Shown: one piece after another, positions 11,233 through 35,600 of the stretch | Layout of the letters: each line of letters begins with the position of its first letter | Position numbering within the stretch: the stretch's first letter is position 1 | Origin: Ostrinia nubilalis | Lineage: Eukaryota; Arthropoda; Insecta; Lepidoptera; Crambidae | NCBI RefSeq assembly: GCF_963855985.1 | Contig: NC_087117.1 | Coordinates: 2,925,001-2,989,000, forward strand | Direction of reading: 5' to 3' | Length of the DNA stretch: 64,000 nucleotides | Program-made: the position numbers and the translations under genes | Notes under the pieces: generated by a model | The model's input: the letters and a program-made list of their open reading frames with translations, nothing else | Told to the model about the DNA's origin: nothing | Databases searched by the model: none

Positions 11233-12329
11233 AAACTGGATTCCGGCTGAGTCTCCCCTCGCTCGACGGCGAGCGAACAGCGCAGTGGGCTCTCAGGAAT
11301 CTGGTCGCTGTCATCGTCCAGCACTCCACGATCATGCCCTTCAGATGGTCCTCCAATAAGTTCATGTGTTTCTACTGCTGCTGCCCTTTCCACGAAGTGA
11401 CCAAACTCAAATCTCACACCCTTATAGAACACGAGAACGCAAAGCTGCAAACCATTTTGATGCTAGCCAAAACCAGCAGTCGCCTAAAGTTAGACGTTTC
11501 GGAGATATCTTGCAGGAAATGTCCCAAAAGTCTTCGCAATTTGGACGAATTTCTCGACCACGCTGCATCGGCGCATGATCTGGAATTCAATAGGGAAAGC
11601 AGCAAAACGTTTCTGTGCTTCAAACTGTCTGATGAAGGGATGAGTTGCTTGGACTGCGATGAACGGTTCCAATTCTTCGGCACTCTTTTGACACACACGC
11701 ACAAATACCACAATAAATGTAACTCGTTTTTGTGCGAAATCTGCGGGCAAGGTTTCGTATCACAAGCCCATGTAGCTCATCATTTAAAAAAGTGCCATTC
11801 TGAGGGAGAATGCGTGAAATGTCAGAAGAAATTCCGGACGCAATATGCTTTGACACTCCACAACGAAAAGGAGCATCGAACTTGGAAGTGCCCAAAATGC
11901 ACTGAAGTGTTGGGCAGCAGATATTTGAGGAAACGTCATATGGCGCTGGCGCATGACGTTGGAAACAATATTTTTAAGTGCGACGAGTGCGAAAAGATAT
12001 TTGTGTTGAGACACAAGCTTATTGAACACAAAGCGAGGATTCATTTAAAAGAGAAGAAGATGGAATGTCCTATCTGTGGATTCAAGGTCTTCAATAAAGA
12101 GTTGCTAAAACGTCACATGGTCAGGCATGATGATACAAGGCCGTTCGAGTGTGATATATGCAAGAAGACGTTCCAAAGAAAGAAAACCTTGGATTTCCAT
12201 CGGCGGATCCACACGAACGACAAGCGATACGTTTGCAAAGACTGCGGCAAGTCGTTCGTGCAAGTGGCCAGCTTGAAGCTGCACATAAAAGTGCATCATA
12301 CCAGCAATGAAAGTTCTTCGTGGAACTAA
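11233..12329 (+). CDS. C2H2 zinc-finger protein, terminal exon F
   Basis: The acceptor TATCTGTTCCAG ends at 11232. Coding begins AA (split codon, phase 1), then TGFRLSLPSLDGERTAQWALRN. There is no in-frame ATG before VQHSTIMPFRWSSNKFMCFYC, so translation must come from a spliced upstream exon. Ten C2H2 fingers, the last two (HRRIHTNDKRYVCKDC and FVQVASLKLH) like those of exon C. Stop TAA is at 12327-12329. No AATAAA follows; instead an RTE LINE fragment begins within about 20 bp of the stop. It is the last zinc-finger exon of the cluster in this window. Confidence 0.84.
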
Positions 12330-12344
12330 ACATTATTACCCGAC

Positions 12345-12752
12345 TGCGCCAGAAGGAGGGAGGGAGGAAGGTCACCAAAGTCATCTCGCACCAGCTGCAG
12401 GTCTTCGTCAACCGCTGCCTTCGCCGAATTCTCGGCATATACTGGCCTGAGAAAATCTCCTAACGTCGAGCTATTGGAACGCTGTCACGAAATTCCGATC
12501 GACCAGCAGATCAAGCGCCGCAAGTGGAACTGGATTGGCCACACTCTCCGAAGGGATCCCGATCACATCCCTAAGCAGGCTCTGGATTGGAACCCCCAAG
12601 GAAAACGCAAACGTGGTCGCCCCAAGCAAACTTCGCGGCGCACTGTGGCAGACGAGGCGAAGAAGATCGGCAAGACTTGGAACGAGATCAAACGCGAAGC
12701 TCATGACCGATCGCGATGGAGGACTGTTGTGGACGCCCTATGCCCCATCTAG
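12345..12752 (+). pseudogene. RTE-like LINE reverse-transcriptase C-terminal fragment
   Basis: A frame reading KVTKVISHQLQVFVNRCLRR..GIYWPEKIS, one frameshift near 12462, then VELLERCHEIPIDQQIKRRK, WNWIGHTLRRDPDHIPKQAL and a C-terminal RSRWRTVVDALCPI stop. This is the C-terminal tail typical of RTE-clade elements annotated as craniofacial development protein 2-like. The polymerase core is missing. It begins just after the stop of zinc-finger exon F, so it may serve as that exon's 3' UTR. Confidence 0.75.
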
Positions 12753-13330
12753 GGGACATAGGACCTTAAGTCGAAGCGCTAGAAGGAGGGTTATGTTTTT
12801 CGAGTGTATGTATAATGTATGTACATAATGTGGGTATGTAGGTATGATGTATATTTCTTTGGCACGGCCTACAGCCTAAACGGCTGGACCGATTTTAGCG
12901 TGAGAGGTGTCGTTAGATTCGTCTTAATCGTGAGAGTGACACTGGCTATATTAAAATTGGAAAAAATCAAAATGGCGGATTTTAGGCGCCATATTATGTC
13001 TTAAAAAAATTGTTGTGAGTCGATGTGACGTCACGGCTGCCAGGTGCGCAGGTAACTCGACCGGGTTGTAAGTATTGCAACCACATTTCAGTATTCTTTG
13101 TTAAATTGACTTTTACCTAAAGCAGTGAGATGCAAGTCGTTTTGATCAAATAAATTATTAAGTTTTCAATCGTCAGCATATTATTTTAGTATTTATTTAG
13201 TATTTATTTATTTAGTATGAACCGGGACTGGATGGATTTCACTGGCGGCCATATTGTGGATACTGACTACACACACAGGAGTTGCAGAGGTGGGATAACC
13301 TGATAAAAAAACCATTAGCAGAACCAACCA

Positions 13331-13422
13331 GTGGCCTAGTGCTCTATTTAATATGTGGTAAGTGCGTAAGTATGACAAAATAGAGATGTAAGGTTCTCGG
13401 GTTCGATTCCCGGTTAGATCAC
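13331..13422 (+). repeat. Degenerate tRNA-like SINE head
   Basis: It has a B-box-like GGTTCGATTCC in GTTCTCGGGTTCGATTCCCG and an A-box-like GTGGCCTAGTG, but the cloverleaf arms do not pair well and the spacing is stretched. Probably a decayed SINE, not a tRNA gene. Confidence 0.35.
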
Positions 13423-13679
13423 TTCAGCAAAATAACTTTATTATGTTTATCTGAGTAGAGTAACCTGCTAAAGCGCACTCGACGACACAAGATTAAAACT
13501 AAGTTTTGTTACACTTTTTATAGTAGTAGGTACAAACTAATAATTTATGACTACTTACTCGTAAAAAACACTTAAAACAGGTTAAACATTCTGCGAATAA
13601 AGATTTTCCTACAGCTAACTCGACTTTGTACTAATTAAACAAGTTTTTTGTAGACTGTAGGTACCTACATTTTTGTACA

Positions 13680-13899
13680 TCAATACTAATATTATAAATG
13701 CGAAAGTAACTGTTTGTCTGTCTGTGTCGCTTTTCACGCCTAAACCACTGAACCGATTTTGATGTTTGGCATAGAGATAATAATTGAGATTGAGTCCCAG
13801 GAAAGGACATAGGATAGTTTTTATCCCGGTTTTGAAACAGGGACGCGCGCGATAATGTTTTTCTGTCACAGGCAAAATTCCACGCGGGCGGAAAGCTAG
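13680..13899 (+). mobile_element. LEP1-like non-autonomous Helitron
   Basis: It starts TC after an A (AATACTAATATTATAAATGC follows), carries CTGTCTGTCTG and ends in CTAG followed by T, giving the A|TC..CTAG|T arrangement expected of Helitron insertion. The body motif ACCGATTTTGATGTTTGGCA is a widespread lepidopteran repeat. No coding. Confidence 0.75.
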
Positions 13900-14555
13900 T
13901 AGGACAATAAATAAAAAACAAATTACCCATCACTCACTCTTTATTATCACAATACATTATAAAATATACAATTTACAATAAAAACCTACTATTTACAGTT
14001 TTTTACATGTCTTATTACAATAACACTTATCTTGTTAAATAATCATTGTACCGTCGCCAGTACTTCTTGCAGAATAGCACTTATTGCAACTTTCATAAGA
14101 TGCATATTAGCTTGAAGTGCTATCAACTGTACATTACGAACGAAAGACTAATTTCACCTTTAACTAAAAGGCTACGCATATTCTTAGACGTGGATACAAA
14201 ACTAGTCCGTATTTCTAAAGCATTAGAATACAAAGTCGCAATCACACAAATTGTCTAGAAATTCCTATGTAAACCTATGTAAAATAGAATTTGTGTTCTA
14301 AAACAAAAATCTAAAGAAATATTATCAAGCAAATATAATATGTATGGCTTTCAGTAACATAAAAAGTCTATGAATATGAACTACCGCGATCCAATGTATA
14401 GCCAACTCCATCTATCGGTACAGCAGGGAACTACTTGTTACGAGTTACCGCGCTCACGGCAGCAGACGTACTTATAAGTAAGTATGTATAAGTAATTCTA
14501 ATATTACATTACGTAAATTATTGCTATTAGATTATTAAATTCATTACACACTGCG

Positions 14556-14872
14556 GGCTTAGTGTGAGTTTACATCAAACGTCTTCAATAGTGACTGTAT
14601 AAAATAGTGACATTAAATGTATGACGGATTGTATATTTCAACGCGAAATTGTGAACTCCGTCAGTTTATAATATAACGCGTGAGATTGTAAACTAACAGT
14701 GGGTTAGGTCTTAGGTTAGTTTACAATCTAACGCGTTATATTATAAACTGACAGAGTTCACAATTTCACGTTTACATATACACCGCACCTAACGAAAACT
14801 TTCAAGAACTAAAATTTTCATAATTTTTTTAACGCGCTCGCTGTTGTGTTTGATGTAAACTCACACTAAGCC
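14556..14872. mobile_element. MITE with inner palindrome
   Basis: Outer ends GGCTTAGTGTGAGTTTACAT and ATGTAAACTCACACTAAGCC are inverted. Inside lies a second inverted pair built on TTGTGAACTCCGTCAG and CTGACAGAGTTCACAA, which recurs at 53126-53274. So a smaller palindromic element sits inside a larger one. Confidence 0.7.
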
Positions 14873-15614
14873 TAAGCCCTCTGTACTGATACACTTACGA
14901 AGTATGTATGTAATATGGAAGAAGATATAAGCACAGAATAATAATAAGTACTACGTACAGAAGTTTTACTTCGCGAAGGTATTTAAAAAAATGTATGCTC
15001 AATGTCATTAACAATATGGTGTAATTTAGCCTGTCTCAAGAGTCAAGCAAGTTTGTCAGAAGTTTTGTTGACAAACGTCAGTGATCGGTACTGCGCCGAA
15101 GCTATAGGGCTGACTTCGGTAAAATGATGTGACGTGAGGTGCCAATCTGCAGAAAATGGCGGAGGAAATACATGATTTAGCATGAATTATCATGAATAAT
15201 ATTAACTACTTATTTACCTCTCAGTGTCTTGAGGCAACTTAAAAAAGTACATTCTGTGTTTTTATTATTATATAGGCAGTTAAATACTGCACAGTATTTA
15301 GTAGGTACACCATTTTCTTTATTTTTTTCCATCATACACAAGAATACGCGTGCGTGAGTCAATGTTCGCTCGTATGTGAGGCCTTGTCGAATAGTACTCT
15401 TGTAGGGGGCAATCGTGCGTGTTTTGTTTTCGATGTAAACTCGCGGAGATGAACAGGCCTGATATAAGTGTGAAGTTTGAGCTATATGCTAGTAATAAAT
15501 AAGTATAATAAAAACTATTTACATTGAAGTATTACAGCTTCTTATCTATTGAAGTTTGACCTTTAACGAAGTTATTGATTGTACAATACCGGAGCTTAAA
15601 GACAGACAATATTA

Positions 15615-16125
15615 TACACTCGCGAGCAAAAGTATGGAACCATCCCATTAGGTTCGAGTGATCATTGGAACTAAATGACTATGAAGATTAAATTAAAAAT
15701 GGTACCAGTTTAAAGGTTATATTTATTATATTTTGTCGGCCGTTTGGTGTAGTGGTTCAGAACGGACTACTATGCCGAGAGGTCCCGGGTTCGATTCCCG
15801 GCCGGGGCAGAAATTGAAATGATGAATTTTAATTTCTGTGACGGGTCTGGGTGTGAATATGTATAATATTTAATATGTATTTAAAAAAAAAGTATATAAG
15901 TAGTATATCCGTTAAGCTAGCACCCATAACACAAGCATTAAGTTGCTTACTTTGGGGCTAGCTGGCGCTGTGTAAAATTGTCCAAAGATTTATTTATTTA
16001 TTTATTTAAAAAAAAAATATTATAAACTTTAGCTTGACACTATAGATACATAGATAATCATCGAGTTCTTCAAATCGTTCGGAACAAAACACAAGATGGT
16101 GATTCCATACTTTTGCTCGTAAGTA
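15615..16125. mobile_element. Non-autonomous Tc1/mariner-like element
   Basis: Inverted ends of the type CGAGCAAAAGTATGGAA at 15623 and 16119, at a TA site, typical of Tc1-like TIRs. There is no transposase; a SINE occupies the interior. Confidence 0.65.
15738..16010 (+). repeat. tRNA-derived SINE (intact head and tail)
   Basis: The head GGCCGTTTGGTGTAGTGGTT and the B box GGTTCGATTCC are perfect pol III box matches. The body ends with CTAGCACCCATAACACAAGC.. and a (TTTA)n tail. It sits inside the Tc1-like element at 15615-16125. Confidence 0.8.
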
Positions 16126-16895
16126 TAGGTTAGCGTTTAACTCAGTCAATGGCTGTGGTATGGGAGCGGCACGGGAGGGTGTTTTTGGGATGTCAAACGT
16201 CAACGAGACTTCAAAATACACTCAACATCAAATAAACCGCACCTTTCGCGACGCGAACTTTAATGATTTTCTTCTAACACAATCATGGTGCCCCAACAAT
16301 ATTGGTGTTATTTGAAAGCCCAATAAATATCCTTAAAGAAAAACACATTTTATTTCATAATAAATGATTAACATATACCATAAATGTGACTTGAAAAAAG
16401 TCCTCACTTTGGGCTCACCTCTGGGATCAATTAGAACAAATTTTATGGTTATAAAACCAAATAATGATCACAGGTGTCCTCTTTAACAGATGGATAGCGA
16501 CTAATCCCAACTTAACAGTTTTATAGCCATAAAAGTTGTCTCAAGCGTAACTACAAATTTTTTGAAGAAGTGACTCTGGATCCTTCTAAAAATACTTTTT
16601 GGGGTAAAAACCTTTCCTTTAATGAAATAAAGTTTAGAACTAGGCTTTTAAATGGTGCCAATATTGGTGGGAAGTGGGGATGCATACGTTTGAATGTGCT
16701 TGTCGCGGGAGGTGCGATTTATTTGATGTCGAGTGTATTTTTTTTTATTTAGTGGCAACCAAACCTCTCTGGGAGGTTTGACTTCAAAATATGCTTGAGG
16801 TTTGTATGCTCTGTCACGTCATAATATGTCAATGTCACCCCTCCCGTGCCGCTCCCATACCGCAGGCACTGACTTAGTTGAGCGTCAGGCCTATA
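16124..16895. mobile_element. 770-bp TIR element
   Basis: A roughly 60-bp arm starting TATAGGTTAGCGTTTAACTC is found inverted at 16836-16895, and an inner arm (ATTTGATG/CATCAAAT region, 16222-16255 and 16697-16735) is also inverted. A shorter related copy is at 38880-39014. No coding. Confidence 0.7.
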
Positions 16896-16971
16896 ATTTT
16901 CCCGATTTTTTATTTTCTGTTCTAACTGAGCAAGAAGTTAAAAATAAGTGAGTTATTATCAATTATTAATA

Positions 16972-17370
16972 ATCTTTGAATTTCACACAAAAACAACGCA
17001 ATATAAAATGAAGTATACAAATTGTAGTCAAATACATGGCTCGGAAGCGTTTAAAATAAACATTATTTACACATAACATATTGTCTTTTATGACTAGAGG
17101 CGCCTTGCCTAGTTCCTTAATGACTGCATTTCAAGAGGCTGTTTTGCTTACATGTGGTCATACAAGAAATTCAGGATATAGTATATTTTTTCTTTTATAG
17201 ATGTTTGAAATCCAACGTCGATTATTTTATTAATTAACATCTTTGAACTTCACACAAAAACAACGCAATAATATAAAATTAAGTATACAAATTGTAGTCA
17301 AATACATGGCTCGGAAGCGTCTAAAATAAACATTATTTACACATAACATATTGTCTTTTATGACTAGAGG
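16972..17370. repeat. Direct repeat, two copies of about 130 bp
   Basis: 16972-17100 and 17239-17370 match almost perfectly in the same orientation (CAAATACATGGCTCGGAAGC.., ending TGACTAGAGG), with a period near 269 bp. Too short and without LTR hallmarks; more likely a tandem duplication of an unknown repeat. Confidence 0.75.
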
Positions 17371-17398
17371 TGAGCTTCTAAATAAATAGGTACTATTA

Positions 17399-17777
17399 GC
17401 CTAGGCGCAGACCACCGACTTTTAGGCCCAGAACAGATGGTGAAACGCAACTGCAACGAAACTGCAACTTTCTGATGATTCTGATTAATGAAACTGAAAG
17501 TTTCAAACTGGTCGCGTCATGTGTGGTCTCTCAACGGACGCTATGGCAGAAACTTAGATGCAACTCAAAAGTAACTAGCAGTTGCAGTTTCGTTGCAGTT
17601 GCGTTTAACCGTCTGTTCTGGGCCTTAGTTGGCCGATAGTTAGGTCGGGCTGCTAATCAGTACGAAGATGTATGAAAGTGCGCACTTTGCACCGATTTGG
17701 CATCGGCCGGTTTTTCATACAATTTAGAATCGGGCCCAACTATCGGCCAACTAAAAGTATGTAGTGTGCGGGGTATC
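17399..17777. mobile_element. TWA-target MITE, family M1 (decayed right end), with nested MITE
   Basis: Its left arm GCCTAGGCGCAGACCACCGA and inner CAACTATCGGCCAACTAAAA match the M1 copies at 38099, 39063, 39952 and 41118. It carries a second MITE at 17425-17624 inside its left arm. The 3-bp TTA/TAA sites of the family suggest the PIF/Harbinger type. Confidence 0.75.
17425..17624. mobile_element. 200-bp MITE (family M2) with TTA target duplication
   Basis: Ends GGCCCAGAACAGATGGTGAA and the matching inverted CCGTCTGTTCTGGGCC, flanked by TTA on both sides (17422-17424, 17625-17627). A second copy in the other orientation lies at 19841-20034 with TAA flanks. The 3-bp TWA duplication fits PIF/Harbinger-type mobilisation. 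Confidence 0.85.
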
Positions 17778-18229
17778 TAAATCAGCCTACTCATAGGGCA
17801 GTTGGACAAATGTTTATACAGGGTGGAATTTTGTAATGTCACCTGAAGGGAAAGTACTCTAAATAGGTACCTACTGTAGATAAAAAAAATTACTCAAAGG
17901 ATACGTTCCATTATTTTTGAAAAGAAAGAGAACTGCATTCAAAAATTATTGAGGCGCGCAGTTAATTTGACCGGGTTGTAATACAGCTAGGGTTGCCAGC
18001 TTTAGAAGTCGAGCTACAGAATAATATCAAGCGCACGCATCAGGATGTTGGGCAACCGATGATGATAGAATTCACTCGTAAACTATGACACTAATTGCAT
18101 GACATGTCCGGCTTTTAGGGTGAAATGTCCGGCCAAATGAGCACAGAGTCCGGCTTTTGTGTTTTAGGACCTGGCAACCCTAAATACAGCTCACAATGTT
18201 AAAATGTTTTTTATAAGTAGACGCACCAT

Positions 18230-31309
<13,080 letters not shown>

Positions 31310-31538
31310 ATTGGAAAATGATTAAAATCGACTTTGTTTTGGTATAAATGCAAAATTTTTGCAGGTTAGACGCGTTGTCATTGGCTTGTCACTGATATGT
31401 CAATGTCAGTTTCAATATAGTCGCGTTCAGATAGGTACTGCAATTTATTTGAAGAAAAAAAAATATAATGAGTGTTCTTCTCCTATAGGTGGCTCTGACA
31501 TCGAGATGTTATGAGAATGATTTAAGGAGAGCTACTAA

Positions 31539-31771
31539 GGCTGAGAACTCACGAAGCTGTTTTCACCCGGGCCGCTTTGATGCGGCTGTTTGCGAGCGAC
31601 AACAACCGGCGCAACCCGCCACTCGGCGGCTTCGTAACACACCACAAGCAACGAAACACCGGTATCGTGATTTTAGAAATCTCGTCAGAGTAAATTCTTT
31701 GTACGAAATCCGCCGCGGTGGACGTGGAGAAACCGCGGCGGGTGCTGCGAGTGATAACCGCGTCGTTAGCC
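31539..31771. mobile_element. Decayed GC-rich TIR element
   Basis: Left end GGCTGAGAACTCACG and right end GTCGTTAGCC, with TAA before and TTA after; resembles the element at 19183-19499. It lies upstream of TEX261. The rest of 31310-31538 is the presumed TEX261 promoter region, without a clear TATA box. Confidence 0.5.
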
Positions 31772-31810
31772 TTATGATATTAAAACTTCATATTATTACA
31801 TTTATCTTCT

Positions 31811-31820
31811 TTTATTTATT
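31811..31820 (-). terminator. Poly(A) signals (minus strand) after the orphan exons
   Basis: TTTATTTATT on + gives overlapping AATAAA motifs on the minus strand, about 25 bp after the stop of the exon ending at 31842. Confidence 0.6.
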
Positions 31821-31841
31821 AAATAACAATCAACAGGATTT

Positions 31842-32568
31842 TCACTTTGTGACACAATCACATTCGTTAACTGATGCACGAAGTACAATCAACGCAATCG
31901 CTGCTATTGGAGCTAAAAGCATTTGCTCTAAATTAAATATTTTCTTAGATTCATACTCAGATTCTGGAATAGTGTATGTTTCTTGTCTTGCTTCAGAATT
32001 CAAAGTAGAAAAGCTTCTTTTAGTTGTATTAATATCACGGCTTATTTTCTTGTAATTTGACAGTGGCTTCTTTTTGGGTATAGGGGTTTTGCTATTGAAA
32101 GTTTCTTTTGTAGAAGGTATAGTGTATGGTTTGCAAATGTCGAACTTCGGTTTGGTCCAGTCAGTTTTGAAGAAACTTCTAGCAAGCACCGGAGACTCTT
32201 CATTTTGTACTGTAAAGGCAAAAAAAGTTACACCATGTAAGTCCTTACAATTCCTAGTGTACTTACTAGGTACTTTGCACCACCTAACTTTAACGGTAAC
32301 TTTACCGAAAATCGGTGTTTTTTGTATGGAGTTTGAGATTTTTGACGTTTGTTAAAGTTAAAGTAAGATGGTGCAACCCAGCCTGGGCCCTAAATTTGAA
32401 ATTAATTGATTTAGGATAATACTATTTATTATTAATAATATTATGTAATAATACTGAGATGTGTTCGTGTGTTTTCAATTAAAAATAAAGAGATAAATAA
32501 TGCTTACCTATAGCAGCTAACTGTATCAAGGTTCTGGCGTAAAAAATAAAAATCCAGAAAATATAAAG
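31842..32568 (-). CDS. Two orphan exons of an unrecognised small membrane protein (3' part of a gene)
   Basis: Minus-strand exon X, 32568-32508, begins after an AATTTTTAG acceptor and encodes LYIFWIFIFYARTLIQLAAI, a likely transmembrane segment. It ends at a GTAAGC donor in phase 1. Exon Y, 32209-31842, follows a TTTGCCTTTACAG acceptor, joins in frame (VQNEESPVLARSFFKTDWTK) and ends at TGA, for 121 further residues with a second hydrophobic stretch MLLAPIAAIALIVL. Poly(A) signals lie just downstream. There is no ATG in exon X, so at least one upstream exon is missing. Exon X begins 44 bp after the stop of the 1104-residue gene, so these may be an alternative 3' end of that gene or the remains of a separate one. 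An M3 MITE occupies the intron between X and Y. I do not recognise the family. Confidence 0.55.
32273..32383. mobile_element. MITE family M3, left end trimmed
   Basis: TTGCACCACCTAACTTTAAC..AAGATGGTGCAACCCAGCC; matches other M3 copies. Between orphan exons X and Y. Confidence 0.75.
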
Positions 32569-32575
32569 CTAAAAA

Positions 32576-32581
32576 TTTATT
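32576..32581 (-). terminator. Poly(A) signal of the 1104-residue gene
   Basis: TTTATT on + is AATAAA on the minus strand, about 32 bp after the TGA stop of the large proline-rich gene. Confidence 0.6.
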
Positions 32582-32612
32582 TTCGCTGATTATCATTTCC
32601 AAAAGGTAATAA

Positions 32613-35600
32613 TCAAAATTCGCCTACATCAAACACAATTTTCTTTCCTATTTGCTGGATAATAAAATCTACAACGGTGAATTTATTGTGTCTTGGTAGG
32701 TTTCCACATGGATAGACGTTTTTACATGGATAATTACACTTTGGAGGTATTACTTTGCAACCTTCCTTAGGGCAAGCAAATTTTTTCTTTTCTTCTTTGA
32801 CAGGAATGGGCCAAGAGGGTATTGGAGACCATGGATCGTATGTTCTGGCATACTTCATACCTTCTTTTCCTGCTAGGACAGACTCTAAAGCTTCTATATC
32901 TCCTCTGAAACTAGCGAATAATACAATGCTACAAAGATCTTGTAGTTTGGTAAATATGCGTTCCATAGCTTCGGTCTTAGAATCTCGTATGCTTGCTTTG
33001 ATGTTCAAAGCGCAGGCAAACACAGGAAGCAAAGTCTTCTGAGGGATATGAAGTTGAGGTCCCAAATATAAAAGCAGAGTCAAGGTATCTTGGATTTGAA
33101 CGGATGAGCATTTAGTTTTCTTGAATTTGTCGCAAGGACTTTTCTTGGGTGGTGGACATTTGGTTTTGGGCTCCCCGCATGGTGCAGGAGGGCAACCTGG
33201 AGGGCACTTTGGTTTACATGGGTTGGGGCAAGGTGGTTTCTGTGGCGGGGGCGGTGGCGGTGGTGGTGGCGGACAGGTAGGCGCCGGCGGAGGACACGGA
33301 GGATTTTTCTTTCCGCACCCTCCAACAACTGGATCTACTTGTGTGCTCTGCATTTTCAACTCCACAAATTCCTTGCAAAGTTCCATTCGATTCCGATCTC
33401 TTACTCTCTTCAGCATTTCGGATAATGATAGCGGCTTTTGTGGGTGTTCTTTCGGTAAAGTAGTGGGAGACATTTCACTTTTTGCTGTGTCTGCAGTAAC
33501 ATGAGGTACAGTGCCTTTATCAAATAGTGGATTCAATAACGTCTCTCGAGTTACTGTTCTTGATGTCTCTGATGACTCCTCTGTTTCTTTAAGAATTGGT
33601 TCTCTATTTGATGCAGAACCAATTAGGTCTTTACTTAACCCAGACATAAGCATTTGTTGGTCTGGTATCGGATCTGGTAAAGGAGCACTTTCAATGCGAC
33701 CCATCTCTACAGCTATGACTGGCACTTCCGATTCTTCTTCATCTAGAGCTCTCCTTGATAACTCACTGGAGGACAACAAAGTGTGAGGAGAAAATTGTGG
33801 ACCACAAGAGGGTTGTTCCTCCACTAAATTAATAGATTCAAAAGCTTTGGCATCAGAATCACGCACTTTCTTGTCATAAGTATTCACAAGAATTTGATAA
33901 TGATCCGATTGATCAGTAACATTTTGCATGTTATTTTTATCAGTTAGTGATTTGTTTGGTTCTGAAGGAAGACCATCTTTTGGTATAACACCTACGGTAT
34001 CTAAAATTTGACTTGGCGCAGGTGCCCTTTCGGGACCACTATAATCAGTTTCTTCGTAATTATGTATTGTGTCTGGCTCACTTTCTCTCGATATAAATGA
34101 TAGTTGCTCATAGTATTGGTGAGGGGTAAGTGGTTCTTGCGTAGGTGAATAGCTTAAAAATACTGGTTTTTGCTCATCACTTTCTTTCATAGTTTCAGGT
34201 TTATTGAATTCTCTGATTAGGATGCCAGGTTCAGTGTGTGGGGATGTTTCTTTGGAAATAATGTTTAGATCTTCTTTGAGATGAGGTGGCTTTATTCGTT
34301 CCATTCTCAGAATATTAATCTCTTGATTACCATCTGCTTCGAAATTTATCGCAGGTGATGCCTTTTCAGCAATATCTGCTGCATTTTCTTTAAATTGATA
34401 TGGTTTCGTGCTTTTCTTCGTGAGATGTTCAAGTCTAGTCTGTAAAAGATTTCTTAGTGTTTCAGCCTCATTGTAATTGTTTAATAAGTTTGTTTGAACT
34501 GCTCGTGGAGAAATGTCGCTTGGATCAACTAAATCAGTTAAAAGATTGGTCGATGCTAGTTTCTCGTGGAGAATAGCTGCGTCTTCTTTCTCCATTTCCT
34601 TTAGTTCCTGTAATGAAATTTTTTCGCCTGTGCTGTTTCTTATGACAACTTCAAGTTCTCTGTGAAAAGCATCATCTTCATTTAAATCAACTGAAGTTCT
34701 TTGCTTTGATTTCAATCTTTCTTCATCTTTCACCGTTGAATGATCTGTCTTGTTTTTATCTGACATCATATCAGATTCACCTGACATAACTGCTGCAGTC
34801 ATTTGTCCTAACAATTGTTGTGGAGGTCTTTCTTCCTTATTTCCACAACCCAAGTTAGTTAGATTTTCATTTTCAAACATATTTTCAACTCTAGATTCGA
34901 TTGGGTCTGTTAAATGTATAGGCTGTATTCTTTCCACACAGAGAGAGTTATCTTCATCTTCATAATTTGAAATTAGATTCACCGAATTGGCTTTGACAGG
35001 CATAAGTTCAAAAGGTGGAGGCAAAATATTATTCAGGCTTTCTAATTCCTCTAGTCTTCTAAGTTTTGCTATGAAGTCCAGTTCAGTCTTCTCAACTGGT
35101 CTTCGGGGTCGTTTCATAATATCAGGCTGAATGATTCCAACATCGGTTGCTGTTCGCCTGGAGCCTCTTCGAGTACTCGGTGGAACACCAAGCTTTTCCA
35201 TTTCTTTAAGAATCCGTTCGTCAATTTGACCACTTGGTGAATCTAGGCAGCGCCGTGCCAGTTCGTCGAAGTTGCTATCCTTTCGCGAAGTGCCTTTTCG
35301 GCGGCCTGATCTATCAGATGAAAAGTTTAGAATAGTAATTTTGTCAATAGTTCGTCGTTTTTTTCTGTTTCCTAATACTTTAGGATGTGCATTGAAGCCC
35401 TCGATCTTAGATTTGGCAGCAGCTTCGACTAATGGCGTCTCATCAATAACTTCGACCTTTTGTGCAAGTGTTTCCACATTTTCTTTGGCAGTCGTAGCTT
35501 GTAGTTCAGTGATTGGTATGCAAATGGGATCGACCACGTCACTCTTTTTGTCACCAGCATTCGAATCTTCCCCAAATATTTCTTTGATGATTCTTTGACA

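Noticed and set aside
15738..15810. Possible tRNA gene
   Set aside because: Pol III boxes are present, but the arms do not form a proper cloverleaf and the sequence continues into a SINE body and tail.
16972..17370. LTR pair of a small retrotransposon
   Set aside because: Only about 130 bp each, without TG..CA ends, primer-binding site or target duplication.
33121..33504. Glycine-rich plus-strand ORF
   Set aside because: Antisense of the proline-rich tract of the 1104-residue protein.
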